A stretch of 64,000 nt of DNA. It comes from an uncultured Muribaculaceae bacterium (lineage in GTDB: Bacteria > Bacteroidota > Bacteroidia > Bacteroidales > Muribaculaceae). Shown here piece after piece: positions 28,015-37,259 of this stretch (the first letter of the stretch is position 1; each line of letters starts with the position of its first letter). A program made the position numbers and the translations under genes. The stretch covers positions 1 through 64,000 of the forward strand of contig CAKTFH010000007.1 of assembly GCA_934555895.1 (NCBI GenBank), in the 5' to 3' direction. A model generated the notes under the pieces. It saw only the letters and a list, made by a program, of their open reading frames with translations. It was not told the DNA's origin and did not search any database.

Positions 28015-31000
28015 TCAGTCGAGCAGGGGGTCGTCGCCTTCCGAACCGTCAGGATAGTCAGGAAGCACGGGTTTCTGCTTTGTCGGAGCCTTGGGTGCAG
28101 GTGTTTTGGGCTTCGCGGGAGAAGAAGGCGTAGTGGTCTTGGCAGGCTTCTCCACAGGCTTTTCAGGAGCCGATGGGTTGGCCGGTATGGCGGGTTTCGC
28201 AGGAGCTTTAGCCTTGGTGTCAGGTTCGGCGGCTGCGGGTTCGGGCTGAGTCGGCTCTTGTGCGGGCTGTTCGGCGGCAGGCGGCTCTGCAGCGGGTTGC
28301 TCTATGGGAGTTTCAGCTTCGGGCACAGATTCCGGCTGTTGTTGCTCGGACTGTTCCTCAGCAGGCTGTTCGGTTACCGGTTGCTCTTCAGCAGGTTGAG
28401 TTTCAACAGGCAGCTCTTCAGGTTGCTCTTCGGGCATACCCTCCGATGTGCCGAAGATGTCTGGCGGCAGCACCGCCTCTTCAGTGTCACGGTAGGTCTT
28501 ATCCTGCATGTAACGGAAATAGTCATCGAACGAGCGGCCACTCTTCAGCAGCTTGTCGAAGTTGTCGACGGAAATCACCACGGGGCGTACTTCGGAAGGC
28601 AGCTGCAAATCGGCGGACTGAGCCATCACCTTACGATAATGGTTGATTTCCTCCACATTGCGGAACCCTTTAATGATAAGAAGGCCGAGGCGTCCGAAAT
28701 TCATCTGTTCGAGGTCGAAGTCTTTCACCACGAACGACTTGAAATTATGACGGGCCACATCATAAAGAAGTCCGTTAGGCGAGATACGGTCGGTGGGGAA
28801 GAGGAGTATCAGATACTGTGCGGCCTCGGGGTTGAGGTCGAACTCAAGCTCACCCTCGTTGGCCACAGCGGTGGAGTCGTTGCTGAGGCGGATATCCCAC
28901 AGTAGTCCGCGCATGTTGCTGCCCGAGTTTTCGGCCAGTTTGCGTCCGAGCGCCAAGCCTTTGAGATATGACGAGGCATATGGGGAGATGTCGGTGTCGG
29001 GATAGCGCTGAAGCATCTCGAGAAGTGTCTCGCGGAAGGCATCCTGATTTTTTTCAGTCACATATGCAAGAGCCTCAAGGAACATGAACTTCGGCATCAG
29101 TCGGGTGAGCGGGAAATCCTTGCGCACCTCCTTATAGATTTTGTGCACGAGGGCATTGTCGTTGGCCATATAAGCCTCGAGAGCCTCGTCGTAGAGCGAG
29201 TTCTCACGCTCGAGCATACGACGCAGCGACTCCACATAGTTCGGGTCGCGGAGAGCCTGCCCGTAGTTGGAATCGGGGAATTCCGAAAGTATCAGCTGAC
29301 GATAGTGCTCTGCCTTAGCCGTGTCGCCCGAACGCATGAACATGAGATACATATTATAATATGCATCAAGGCGATAGATGTTGTCGGGATAGCGTGTGAG
29401 CAGGGATGTGAACTCGGTCTCGGCGCTGTGGAAATCCTCAAGCTTGTCCTTCAGTATAAGGCCCATGTTATACAGTCCCTCCTGGATGATGTCGTTGGCG
29501 GTCTGCTTGTCGGCATCGGTCGTGGGTATCTGCTTTAGATAGTATTCTGGGAAGTGTGGATCGTTCTCCTTCTGGCTCTCCTCAGCAGTTTCTTCCGACT
29601 CCTGTTCGGCGGCATCGCCTTCGGTGTCGCCTTCGGCCGACGCGTCGCCTTCTTCGGCAGAGCCTTCGGTACCAGTGCCGAAATCGTTGAAGTTGAATGT
29701 AGACTTGTTGCGACGGCGCCAGTCATCCTCCAGGCGTCGGTTGCCCCATTTGCGCTGGAACTCAGTGCGGCCGGCGTTTTTGGTAGCCGTATTGTAGAAA
29801 TACCACGAATCGTCGCCATTGTTCATGGCGAATGTCTGTGGCGCCTTGGTGTTGCCGGCGAGGTCGGAGGCCTCTGCGTCGCGGTTGGCCAGAAACTCCT
29901 CACGGGCGGCAGCCTCGGCCTCCTCTTTCTCCTTCTTTTTCAGTTCCTCGATTATGTGGTTCACGGCCGCAAGTTGCTCTTCCGGTGTCATGGCCGCCAG
30001 ACGGAGCAGCGAGTCCTGAAGCTCTACATTCTCGGAGTAGACGGCCAGCTCGTCGAGCAGGTCGGAACGCTTCTTTATGGCACGATAATCGGGATATGTC
30101 TCGGGCAGCTGCGGCACAGCCTCGGCATAGCACGGCTGTGCCTTGGCATATTTCCGCAGGTCGTAATATAGGCTGCCTAACGTAAGCTGTGATATGGCCT
30201 TCTCGATACCATTGCGGGTACTTTTCTCAGCGGCGAGCTCATAGTTGGCTATGGCGTTGGCGGTATCGCGGCGCGAGAGGTAGAGGTTGCCTATGGCATA
30301 ATATATCTGGTCGAGATATTCCTTGTTGCGATCGTAGCGTGTCATACGCTTGAGCGCGTTCACCTCAGGCTTGATGTCGGTGCCCGAGAACACCTCGCTT
30401 TGCTTGATGCGCGCATTGAATTTCGTGCGGTACGAGGCCGACGAGCTGCTGCCTGCTTTGTGGAAAGCCTTGTATGCGGCATCGCGCTGTCCGGCGAGCG
30501 AATATATCTGGCCCAAAAGGAACCACAAGCGGGTTTTCTGGGCTCCATTGCTCAGTTTTATGGCCTCCTGAAGCGGGGGGATGGCCTTGGCATACTCTTT
30601 CGAACGTATCAGCCAGTCGGCCATGGCGGTGTTATAGAGCAGTTTGAGCCGCTTGTTCACCAGTTGCTCGGGTTTAATCCTCGTGAGGATGGTCTCAGCC
30701 TCATATAGCCAGTCCATGGCACAATATGAGCGTGCCTCCCACAGCTTTGCCTCTGTGACGGTGTTGGGTAGCCAGGTGAAATGCTTGGAAATATAGAAGA
30801 AGGTGGCTGCCGAGCCGAGGAAGTCGCCGTTCATGAACTGTGAGCGACCCATCATCATCCACGAATTGTGGAGAAACGGGTTATACTCCTCGCGCTTCAT
30901 CCATGCCTTATACTCGGGGTCGGAACTTTTCCCGGCCTTCTTGGCAGGCTTTTTCTTGATGGAGCGCAGCTGTATGGCTTTCTGAGCCTTCTCTATCGAG

Positions 31001-31281
31001 CGGTCGAAATTGCCGGTTGGCTGAGGCGCCTTCTCATCGGCCTTGGCCTCGGCCGGATGCATGAAGAGTGTGCGGGTGTAATCATCCTCATAGGAAGTTT
31101 CCATATCCTTGAGGGTCTGCTTGTAGTGCTCATCACCGTTGAAGTGAATATTGTAACGGGTGATAAACGCCTGATACTTACGGGTGGCGGCGTTGTTTTT
31201 CTTCGGCGAGCACGACTGCAGTGCCGCTCCCGCCAAAAGGAGCGAAGCCAACAAACACAATATGCCGAACGACTTCCTCAA
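28015..31281 (-). CDS. PorW/SprE-like TPR lipoprotein (type IX secretion-associated)
   Basis: A 1088-residue lipoprotein (LQSCSPKKNN lipobox). The N-terminus (RKYQAFITRYNIHFNGDEHYKQTLKDME) followed by many tetratricopeptide helices fits the PorW/SprE family, an outer-membrane lipoprotein of the type IX secretion machinery in Porphyromonas and Flavobacterium (family knowledge). An acidic insert lies around 520-570. The last 130 residues are a Pro/Ala/Glu/Gln-rich tail ending in SEGDDPLLD. The start codon is TTG: an in-frame TAA lies four codons upstream and there is no ATG. It lies 130 bases upstream of ftsK and is likely a separate unit. Homologues also occur in Bacteroidales without a full T9SS, so the role is inferred. 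Confidence 0.65.
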   Translation of the reverse strand: MRKSFGILCLLASLLLAGAALQSCSPKKNNAATRKYQAFITRYNIHFNGDEHYKQTLKDMETSYEDDYTRTLFMHPAEAKADEKAPQPTGNFDRSIEKAQKAIQLRSIKKKPAKKAGKSSDPEYKAWMKREEYNPFLHNSWMMMGRSQFMNGDFLGSAATFFYISKHFTWLPNTVTEAKLWEARSYCAMDWLYEAETILTRIKPEQLVNKRLKLLYNTAMADWLIRSKEYAKAIPPLQEAIKLSNGAQKTRLWFLLGQIYSLAGQRDAAYKAFHKAGSSSSASYRTKFNARIKQSEVFSGTDIKPEVNALKRMTRYDRNKEYLDQIYYAIGNLYLSRRDTANAIANYELAAEKSTRNGIEKAISQLTLGSLYYDLRKYAKAQPCYAEAVPQLPETYPDYRAIKKRSDLLDELAVYSENVELQDSLLRLAAMTPEEQLAAVNHIIEELKKKEKEEAEAAAREEFLANRDAEASDLAGNTKAPQTFAMNNGDDSWYFYNTATKNAGRTEFQRKWGNRRLEDDWRRRNKSTFNFNDFGTGTEGSAEEGDASAEGDTEGDAAEQESEETAEESQKENDPHFPEYYLKQIPTTDADKQTANDIIQEGLYNMGLILKDKLEDFHSAETEFTSLLTRYPDNIYRLDAYYNMYLMFMRSGDTAKAEHYRQLILSEFPDSNYGQALRDPNYVESLRRMLERENSLYDEALEAYMANDNALVHKIYKEVRKDFPLTRLMPKFMFLEALAYVTEKNQDAFRETLLEMLQRYPDTDISPYASSYLKGLALGRKLAENSGSNMRGLLWDIRLSNDSTAVANEGELEFDLNPEAAQYLILLFPTDRISPNGLLYDVARHNFKSFVVKDFDLEQMNFGRLGLLIIKGFRNVEEINHYRKVMAQSADLQLPSEVRPVVISVDNFDKLLKSGRSFDDYFRYMQDKTYRDTEEAVLPPDIFGTSEGMPEEQPEELPVETQPAEEQPVTEQPAEEQSEQQQPESVPEAETPIEQPAAEPPAAEQPAQEPTQPEPAAAEPDTKAKAPAKPAIPANPSAPEKPVEKPAKTTTPSSPAKPKTPAPKAPTKQKPVLPDYPDGSEGDDPLLD

Positions 31282-31511
31282 AATATATCTTTACACGCAG
31301 TAAATTACGGGAAACCGATATTATATGGTCTACGATTTCCAATGGCACTACCTTAAATAACGCCCTGCATGGCTCTTTATTGCGCTTTATCACACTTTTG
31401 TGGCACCTCTGTCAATGCATGAAACTAACGCCGGGAAAGAGCTGAAATGTTAAAAATCAAGGAGAAGCAACATTGTTAACAATTTGTAACACTGAGGTAA
31501 CAATGCGATTA

Positions 31512-31519
31512 TATCTTTG
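31512..31519 (+). promoter_or_regulatory. -7 box upstream of the candidate small RNA
   Basis: TATCTTTG fits TAnnTTTG. The nearest TTTG (31483-31486) is 25 bases upstream, longer than the usual 19-21. Confidence 0.45.
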
Positions 31520-31520
31520 C

Positions 31521-31698
31521 ATCGGATTTAGACAGAGTCACATTTTTGATTCGGAGTCACATCCCGAAAGATATAACGACACCTAAATCTACTTTTGAAA
31601 AAACGCCAAATAGTTTACAAATAGTATTAGAGCAAAGTAAATAAAATACTTCATTATCCCTTAAAAGCGGGTCGTCGATGATGACGCTCCGTTTTTTT
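31521..31698 (+). ncRNA. candidate small RNA, about 175 bases
   Basis: Between a -7 box and a terminator with a T7 tail. GATTTAG (31525-31531) pairs with CTAAATC (31583-31589), closing a domain with an inner hairpin TTCGG (31550-31554)/CCGAA (31564-31568). GAGTCACAT occurs twice (31535-31543 and 31554-31562). I do not recognise an RNA family. Confidence 0.4.
31666..31698 (+). terminator. terminator of the candidate small RNA
   Basis: AGCG-gg-TCGTC (31666-31676) pairs with GATGA-CGCT (31680-31688), followed by CCGTTTTTTT. Confidence 0.6.
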
Positions 31699-31782
31699 AT
31701 GCTTTTTTTGCAGCGTCAATACTCCTACATTTTATTAAACCATGAGCAGAAATGGGCATTTCATTGGAATTATGGGGATTTT

Positions 31783-31816
31783 TTTGCGTTAGTTTGGAAT
31801 AAAATTGCTAATTTTG
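31783..31816 (+). promoter_or_regulatory. promoter of the DUF4925-like gene
   Basis: TTTG (31783-31786) and TAATTTTG (31809-31816), spacing 22 bases, slightly over the usual range. The leader is about 150 bases. Confidence 0.6.
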
Positions 31817-31973
31817 CCGTAAATTCACTAAAAAGTTGTTTTTCAATATATAATAAAAATATCAAAGAGCTTAGCACTCTTCTATACAGCATTAATTAGG
31901 TATAACTTTCTAATAACTAACTAATCCAATCACACGCATTAAAAAACAATCAGGAAAAATTTCACAAACAGTT

Positions 31974-33248
31974 ATGAAAAAATTTGCTTTAATGTCAGTA
32001 TCGTTGCTGATGGCACTCATGCCTCTGACCTCATGTAGCAGCGACGATGATCCTAAGAAGGTAGGTCCCGTAGCGCCCCTCTTCTCCGAGACAGTCTATA
32101 CAGCCGAAAACGGTCTGGAGCTTACCTACAGCGGTGCTCCCATGCTCGGCAAAACAGTAAAATTCACACCAGATGCTAATGACGGCACAAAAGGGAGTCT
32201 CACTCTCTACAGCACTTTCGACCTCTCGGCAATACCTGTCGATGACGCACTGGAACCCGCTCCGATAGCAGGCCCCGGCGTAATTCCCGGCTCTGCCGAG
32301 ACAGTGCTTGACATAAAACTCGAAGGCAACAGCGACAACGCAAGCTTCTCGGGCAGCTCGGAGAACCTGTACTGCCGTTTCAACTACAACGGTGAGATTT
32401 CAAAAGAGGGTCTCAAGCTCAACATCACCGATGTGAAGCTCAACAACACCAGCCTCTGCGCCAACTGGAAGCTCACCAAGTATGCCATGGACGACGAGAC
32501 CTATGAAATATCCGCAAACCCCATCCATATCGTATGGGAAAGCGGTGCTAATATCAACCTCTTCGGTTCGCCACTGCCTGTGAGCGACCTCCTGAAGCTT
32601 CTCATGGCCATGCCGTTGCTCAACGACATGACTCTCACACTCCCCGACGCTCTCAACAGCGTTCTCAACGATGTGTCTTTCCTCGAGGACGGCAACATCC
32701 AGGCAACCTACCTCGATGCCGAAAACGGAGCCACCGAATTTGCCAAGAGCCCGCTCAACCTGATGCAGTATGTGCTCAACGGCAGCAACTCAATGCTCCT
32801 CTTCATCAATCCTCAGGCCGTGATCGCAGCTGACGCAGAGAACAACCCCGACGAACCCGAGAATCCCGATAGCCCCGCTAAAGCCATGAGCCGCGACGGC
32901 GAAACAGCCGAACCCGCTTTCGACATTGACGCTCTGCTGCCCAACATCATGGCCCAGCTTGTGCCCATGCTCTCCACCGGAGTACCCATGGCATATAACA
33001 TCGACGGCGAAAAGCTCTGCCTGTATCTCGACACCGACATTCTCCTTCCCCTGCTGAAACAGAATGTATTGCCTCTGCTCAGAAACGAAGAGTTCGTGAA
33101 AAGCATTATCGATATGGTAGCAGCTGACCCCGACATGGGATACATCGCAATGTTCCTCCCCGACATGTTGACCTCGATTGCCGATGTGATCGACCAGACA
33201 ACACGCCTCCAAGTAGGTCTGAATTTCGACGGCCGCACAGCCCTCTGA
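31974..33248 (+). CDS. surface lipoprotein, probably DUF4925 family
   Basis: A 424-residue lipoprotein (MPLTSCSSDDDP lipobox). The first 170 residues are beta-rich (ENGLELTYSGAPMLGKTVKFT, SLTLYSTFDLS, FSGSSENLYCRFNYNGEI). The rest is more helical, with a Glu/Pro/Asn linker around 285-300. It resembles the DUF4925 lipoproteins of Bacteroidales, but I recognise it only loosely and no function is known. It has its own promoter and a strong terminator, so it is a single-gene unit. Confidence 0.75.
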   Translation: MKKFALMSVSLLMALMPLTSCSSDDDPKKVGPVAPLFSETVYTAENGLELTYSGAPMLGKTVKFTPDANDGTKGSLTLYSTFDLSAIPVDDALEPAPIAGPGVIPGSAETVLDIKLEGNSDNASFSGSSENLYCRFNYNGEISKEGLKLNITDVKLNNTSLCANWKLTKYAMDDETYEISANPIHIVWESGANINLFGSPLPVSDLLKLLMAMPLLNDMTLTLPDALNSVLNDVSFLEDGNIQATYLDAENGATEFAKSPLNLMQYVLNGSNSMLLFINPQAVIAADAENNPDEPENPDSPAKAMSRDGETAEPAFDIDALLPNIMAQLVPMLSTGVPMAYNIDGEKLCLYLDTDILLPLLKQNVLPLLRNEEFVKSIIDMVAADPDMGYIAMFLPDMLTSIADVIDQTTRLQVGLNFDGRTAL

Positions 33249-33271
33249 AAGACCGAATCAACCATATAAAC

Positions 33272-33308
33272 AAAAGCGCGGACTCCTATTCCGGGTATCC
33301 GCGCTTTT
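33272..33308 (+). terminator. terminator of the DUF4925-like gene
   Basis: AAAAGCGCGGA (33272-33282) pairs perfectly with TCCGCGCTTTT (33298-33308). Confidence 0.85.
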
Positions 33309-33454
33309 GAGATTTTTCTATTCACAGCTCTACAGTTGTAGAAGCAACGCAAAAGCCACAGCCGATGTGTCGCATAAGAGCAACTGCCATAGCTTTAAAT
33401 CGCTCAGGCGACACAAATAACAGACAACAACATCCTTATTTATAACCAATCATC

Positions 33455-35905
33455 ATGATTATGAACAAATTGCTGATCGGGGCCATTGGAGCCGCAGGTA
33501 TGCTGACCACACTATCGGCATGCAGCGACACATTCGACCCTTCAAGTACCTCCGACCGCGAAGGCACGCTGCTTGTCAGTGTGGATGTGGACAACGAGGT
33601 TGCGGCACCTAAAGCCCTCTCCAGAGCTGTCGGCCAAGCCTTTGCAATCGACGCTTCCGCACTGAAGCTACGCCTTACGGGAGGCAACAGACAGGTATGG
33701 AACTGGGACTCCCCTTCCGAAATGGGCCAGGGTACCTATCCCGTAGGGCATTACGAGTTTGAAGCCTATTACGGCGACGCTGCCGAAGAAGGTTTCGAAA
33801 AGCCCTATTACTACGGACACTCCGACTTAACCGTGCTCGAGAACCGCGTGACCACCGTGGCTGTGACAGCCGCTCTGGCCAACGCAATGGTCACAGCCAC
33901 AGTGTCGGATACCGCCAAAGATTTCTTCGCCGACATGTCGCTGACAGTGGAATCGTCGACCGGTGCCACCCATGCATACGGGCTCGATGAAACCCGTGCG
34001 CTCTACATAGCTCCAGGCGCCACATCGGTCAATGTGGATGTCACATTGCAGGACGGTACAAAAGCCAAGCTCACCCCTGTCACCTTCGACGCCAAAGCAC
34101 GCAATGCCTATCAGGTAAATATCTCCGTAAACAACGGCGAAACAGGCAAAACCGAGCTGAATGTAACTTTCAGCGACGCTCTTGCAGAAGAGACAGTTGA
34201 AATAGATCTCAGCGCCGAACTACTCTCAGCTCCCGCTCCCGAAATAGCCACATCGGGATTCACATCAGGCGAGCCTCTCACATTCGTAGTGGGAAGCACC
34301 CCCTCCACACCCCTAAAGGCCACAGTCACTGCCCAGGCAAAAATGGGCACAGTGGTGATGACCACTTCTTCAGCTTCGCTACAGCGCCAAGGATGGCCCG
34401 AGGTTGTGGACTTCGCCACAGCCGACGCCGCTACGCTCGCAAAGCTCAGCGACCTCGGTCTGCAATTCAACGGCCTTACCGGCCAGAAGAGCCGCATGGC
34501 TCAGCTCGACTTCACCAATGTGATAGAGCATATCTCCTACAATGAAAGCGGCAACAACCATACCGAAATCAGCATCGTGGCAAAGGATGCCGTGACCAAG
34601 GAATCTAACCCGGTGACCCTCAGCTTCGACATTCAGAAAACGAGTCTTGAAATCGAGAGCTTCGCTTTCTCACCGGTCAACAATACAATTACACTCAACG
34701 TGGCCTACAACGGCGGTAATCTCACAGAAGATGTGGCAAGCGGTGCAGTGCAGTTCCTCATGCAGAACGACCGCGGCACATATGATAAGGTGACACCCGT
34801 AAGCATCACACCCGCAGCCCGCTCGACTGAGCGCTACATCGTTGTACTCCCCACACCAGCCGATGGCGATGCCGTTGTAAAAATAGCCTATGGCAATCAG
34901 CAGGAAACATCAACGGTCAAGGGCGAGCGCCCTGCTCTCGATGCACAGCTCGCTGTAAGCGAAAACGATGTGTTCGCCACACACGCAGCTCTGAGCGTAC
35001 GCGGCACAGAAGTGAGCGGTGCCAAGGTGATGGTCTCCACCAACGGCGGCAACACCTATACAGAAAGCACTGTCACACCCTCAAACGGCACACTCACCTT
35101 TACCGGTCTGGCTCCCGCCACTACCTACACCGTGCGCATGACCGCCAACGGCCTCTACTCTAATAAAGTGGCATTCACTACCGAAGCCGCCCTCCAGATT
35201 CCCAACAGCAATATGGAAGCTGCTGTCACAAACAGCGGAACCAATACAAAAAACAATATCTTTGTTTCACCCTGGGGCACTAACAATGCCATGACCACAA
35301 GCCAGGGCGCAGATGTAGCGTATTGTAAAAACAGCGGAACCATCCCAACTACCGATGCGCATTCCGGTAGCGCAGCCCTCATCCGCACTGTAGGATGGGG
35401 TAGCGGCAATACCGCCACCGGCAATGTAAACCGCACAAAATATATCGACGCCGGGCTTCTTCATCTCGGCTCGTCACGCTCTACACGCCCCAGCGGATAT
35501 TCTGATGTAAGCGGTTCGCTTTCGACCGAAGATCTCGATTGCGGTTACGCATTCGAATCGCGCCCGTCATCAATGAAATTCTGGTACAAATACACCGCTA
35601 AAAATTCAGCCGACCATGGCATTGCCATCGCATATGTTTACGATGCGTCAGGCAATGTGATTGCGTCCGGAAGGCAAGAACTTGGTTCACAAGGCAGTTA
35701 CACAGAGGCAACATTTGCTTTCAACTACACTGACGGAGCACCAAAAGCTGCCAAAATCTACGTTTGTTTCATGTCGACAAATGTTACGACAGCGCTTACC
35801 AAAGACAGTAATTGGATAACCCCGCCCGGCTTTGGAGGCATAGCTCCGAACAATCAATTTATTGGTTCACAACTTTACATCGACGACATAGAACTCACCT
35901 ATTAA
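33455..35905 (+). CDS. DUF4493 lipoprotein with FN3-like and PCMD-like domains
   Basis: An 816-residue lipoprotein (LSACSDTFDPS). Residues about 30-250 fit DUF4493 (GTLLVSVDVDNEV, LRLTGGNRQVWNWDSPSEMGQGTYPVGHYEFEAYYG). A middle beta domain (about 260-400) is shared with the next two genes. A fibronectin-like domain follows (LTFTGLAPATTYTVRMTANGLYSN, about 545-570). From IPNSNMEA (about 585) to the end is a jelly-roll-like domain resembling PCMD, a putative carbohydrate domain. It is the first of three tandem paralogues, probably cotranscribed (gap of 19 bases). Surface adhesion or glycan binding is inferred. A second ATG lies two codons downstream. Confidence 0.75.
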   Translation: MIMNKLLIGAIGAAGMLTTLSACSDTFDPSSTSDREGTLLVSVDVDNEVAAPKALSRAVGQAFAIDASALKLRLTGGNRQVWNWDSPSEMGQGTYPVGHYEFEAYYGDAAEEGFEKPYYYGHSDLTVLENRVTTVAVTAALANAMVTATVSDTAKDFFADMSLTVESSTGATHAYGLDETRALYIAPGATSVNVDVTLQDGTKAKLTPVTFDAKARNAYQVNISVNNGETGKTELNVTFSDALAEETVEIDLSAELLSAPAPEIATSGFTSGEPLTFVVGSTPSTPLKATVTAQAKMGTVVMTTSSASLQRQGWPEVVDFATADAATLAKLSDLGLQFNGLTGQKSRMAQLDFTNVIEHISYNESGNNHTEISIVAKDAVTKESNPVTLSFDIQKTSLEIESFAFSPVNNTITLNVAYNGGNLTEDVASGAVQFLMQNDRGTYDKVTPVSITPAARSTERYIVVLPTPADGDAVVKIAYGNQQETSTVKGERPALDAQLAVSENDVFATHAALSVRGTEVSGAKVMVSTNGGNTYTESTVTPSNGTLTFTGLAPATTYTVRMTANGLYSNKVAFTTEAALQIPNSNMEAAVTNSGTNTKNNIFVSPWGTNNAMTTSQGADVAYCKNSGTIPTTDAHSGSAALIRTVGWGSGNTATGNVNRTKYIDAGLLHLGSSRSTRPSGYSDVSGSLSTEDLDCGYAFESRPSSMKFWYKYTAKNSADHGIAIAYVYDASGNVIASGRQELGSQGSYTEATFAFNYTDGAPKAAKIYVCFMSTNVTTALTKDSNWITPPGFGGIAPNNQFIGSQLYIDDIELTY

Positions 35906-35924
35906 TCTCCGCAATCAAACATAT

Positions 35925-37247
35925 ATGAAAGCTAAATTTATAACAACTTTCGCCGCTCTGGCTGCGATGGCTCTCGGCGCTGTGTCATGCAGCGATGATG
36001 TCTACAAGCCCGAAACGGAGGAGAGGGGAAAGCTCAACACCTCATCGATTATTCCAGAAGTAGCAAACGCGGAGATTATAATCTCCGACCAGCAGGGGAC
36101 CAAAAAATCAATGAGCCGACGCTCATATCCTCTTGATGACTTCATCATCACCATAGAAAATTCTCTCGGCGAGACTGTAAACGAATGGACCTACAGCTCC
36201 ATGCCGTCGCTCCCCGACTTCCCCGTAGGCACCTACACCATAAAGATAGCCTCGCAGGAGGAGGTACCCTCCGCATGGGAGGCGCCACTCTTCTTAGGAC
36301 AGGCCTCATTCGATATCAAGAAAGGCGAAATCACCGAACTTGAAGCCATAGTCTGCCGTCTGGCAAACATCTGCGTTAGCGTCACCTACAGCGACGAACT
36401 TATAGCGGCCTCGGCCGGCGACATAAGCGTGACAGTGACTGCCAAAGACCTCCATCAGCTCGTATTTTCGGCCGGCGAAACACGGCGAGGTTATTTTCAG
36501 GCTTTTGAGGGTCTCAACACTCTCGAAGTGCATTTCACCGGCACCATCAACGGTGTAGCCGAAGACTTCAGGTATGTGCTCAAAGAGGTCGCTGCCGGTC
36601 AGCACCGCAAAGTGGCGTTCACCCTGCGCGACAACAACAATGTGCCGCCGGATGAAACCGGTACAATCACCCCCGGTGACGGCCAGGGCATCAACGTGAA
36701 CACCACCATAACCGGCAACGATCTCGCCGGCGACACCCCATGGGAAGAAACCATCATTAAAGACGGCGACCGTCCCGGAAAAGAAGACTGGGGTGGCGAC
36801 GAGCCGGGCCCCGGACCGGATGTACCCGAAGACTGGATCATCGACTTCACCAGCGAAACACTCGACCCTGCAGGAGTGAACGAAGCCAAAGGCTGGACCG
36901 GCGATGCAATTGTCGTGATAACATCAAGCGAAGGCGTGGCATCGCTGATGGTCGAGATTATATCTGACAACGCCACGCTGTCTGACGAGGCGCTGCGCAG
37001 CATAGGACTGGCCGGCACGTTCGATCTGGCAACAGCACAGACTCCCGATGGCATTGACCTTGAAGAGGGGCTCCGCGGCCTTGGATTCGCCGTCAAAGAT
37101 GAAGTTGTGGGCCATACCACCGTAAACTTCAATATTACCGAATTCATTCCTATGCTTGCCGGCCTAGACGGTAACCACAATTTCAAAATTACTGTTACCG
37201 ACCAAAAAGGCAACTCCAAAGACATGACACTTAAATTCAAATCATAA
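35925..37247 (+). CDS. DUF4493 lipoprotein, short form
   Basis: A 440-residue lipoprotein (GAVSCSDDVYKPE). The DUF4493 part (about 30-240) includes SLGETVNEWTYSSMPSLPDFPVGTYTIKIAS. A Gly/Pro/Asp linker (about 285-305, GDEPGPGPDVPED) leads to the beta domain also found in the flanking proteins (VVITSSEGVASLMVEI ... VNFNITEFIPML). It lacks the FN3-like and PCMD-like C-terminal domains of its neighbours. Middle gene of the operon, 12 bases before the third. Confidence 0.72.
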   Translation: MKAKFITTFAALAAMALGAVSCSDDVYKPETEERGKLNTSSIIPEVANAEIIISDQQGTKKSMSRRSYPLDDFIITIENSLGETVNEWTYSSMPSLPDFPVGTYTIKIASQEEVPSAWEAPLFLGQASFDIKKGEITELEAIVCRLANICVSVTYSDELIAASAGDISVTVTAKDLHQLVFSAGETRRGYFQAFEGLNTLEVHFTGTINGVAEDFRYVLKEVAAGQHRKVAFTLRDNNNVPPDETGTITPGDGQGINVNTTITGNDLAGDTPWEETIIKDGDRPGKEDWGGDEPGPGPDVPEDWIIDFTSETLDPAGVNEAKGWTGDAIVVITSSEGVASLMVEIISDNATLSDEALRSIGLAGTFDLATAQTPDGIDLEEGLRGLGFAVKDEVVGHTTVNFNITEFIPMLAGLDGNHNFKITVTDQKGNSKDMTLKFKS

Positions 37248-37259
37248 GCACCCACTGAA

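Larger units (their letters stand above)
31282..31973. other. 692-bp intergenic region with candidate small RNA
   Basis: No protein gene is supported. A 74-codon frame at 31678-31899 starts inside a terminator and lacks coding character. The region holds a -7 box (31512-31519), structured sequence up to a terminator at 31666-31698, and a second promoter (31783-31816) for the lipoprotein gene at 31974. Confidence 0.6.

Noticed and set aside
31678..31899. 73-codon frame starting at 31678
   Set aside because: It begins inside the terminator stem and runs over the promoter of the next gene. The peptide is dominated by AT-rich codons.
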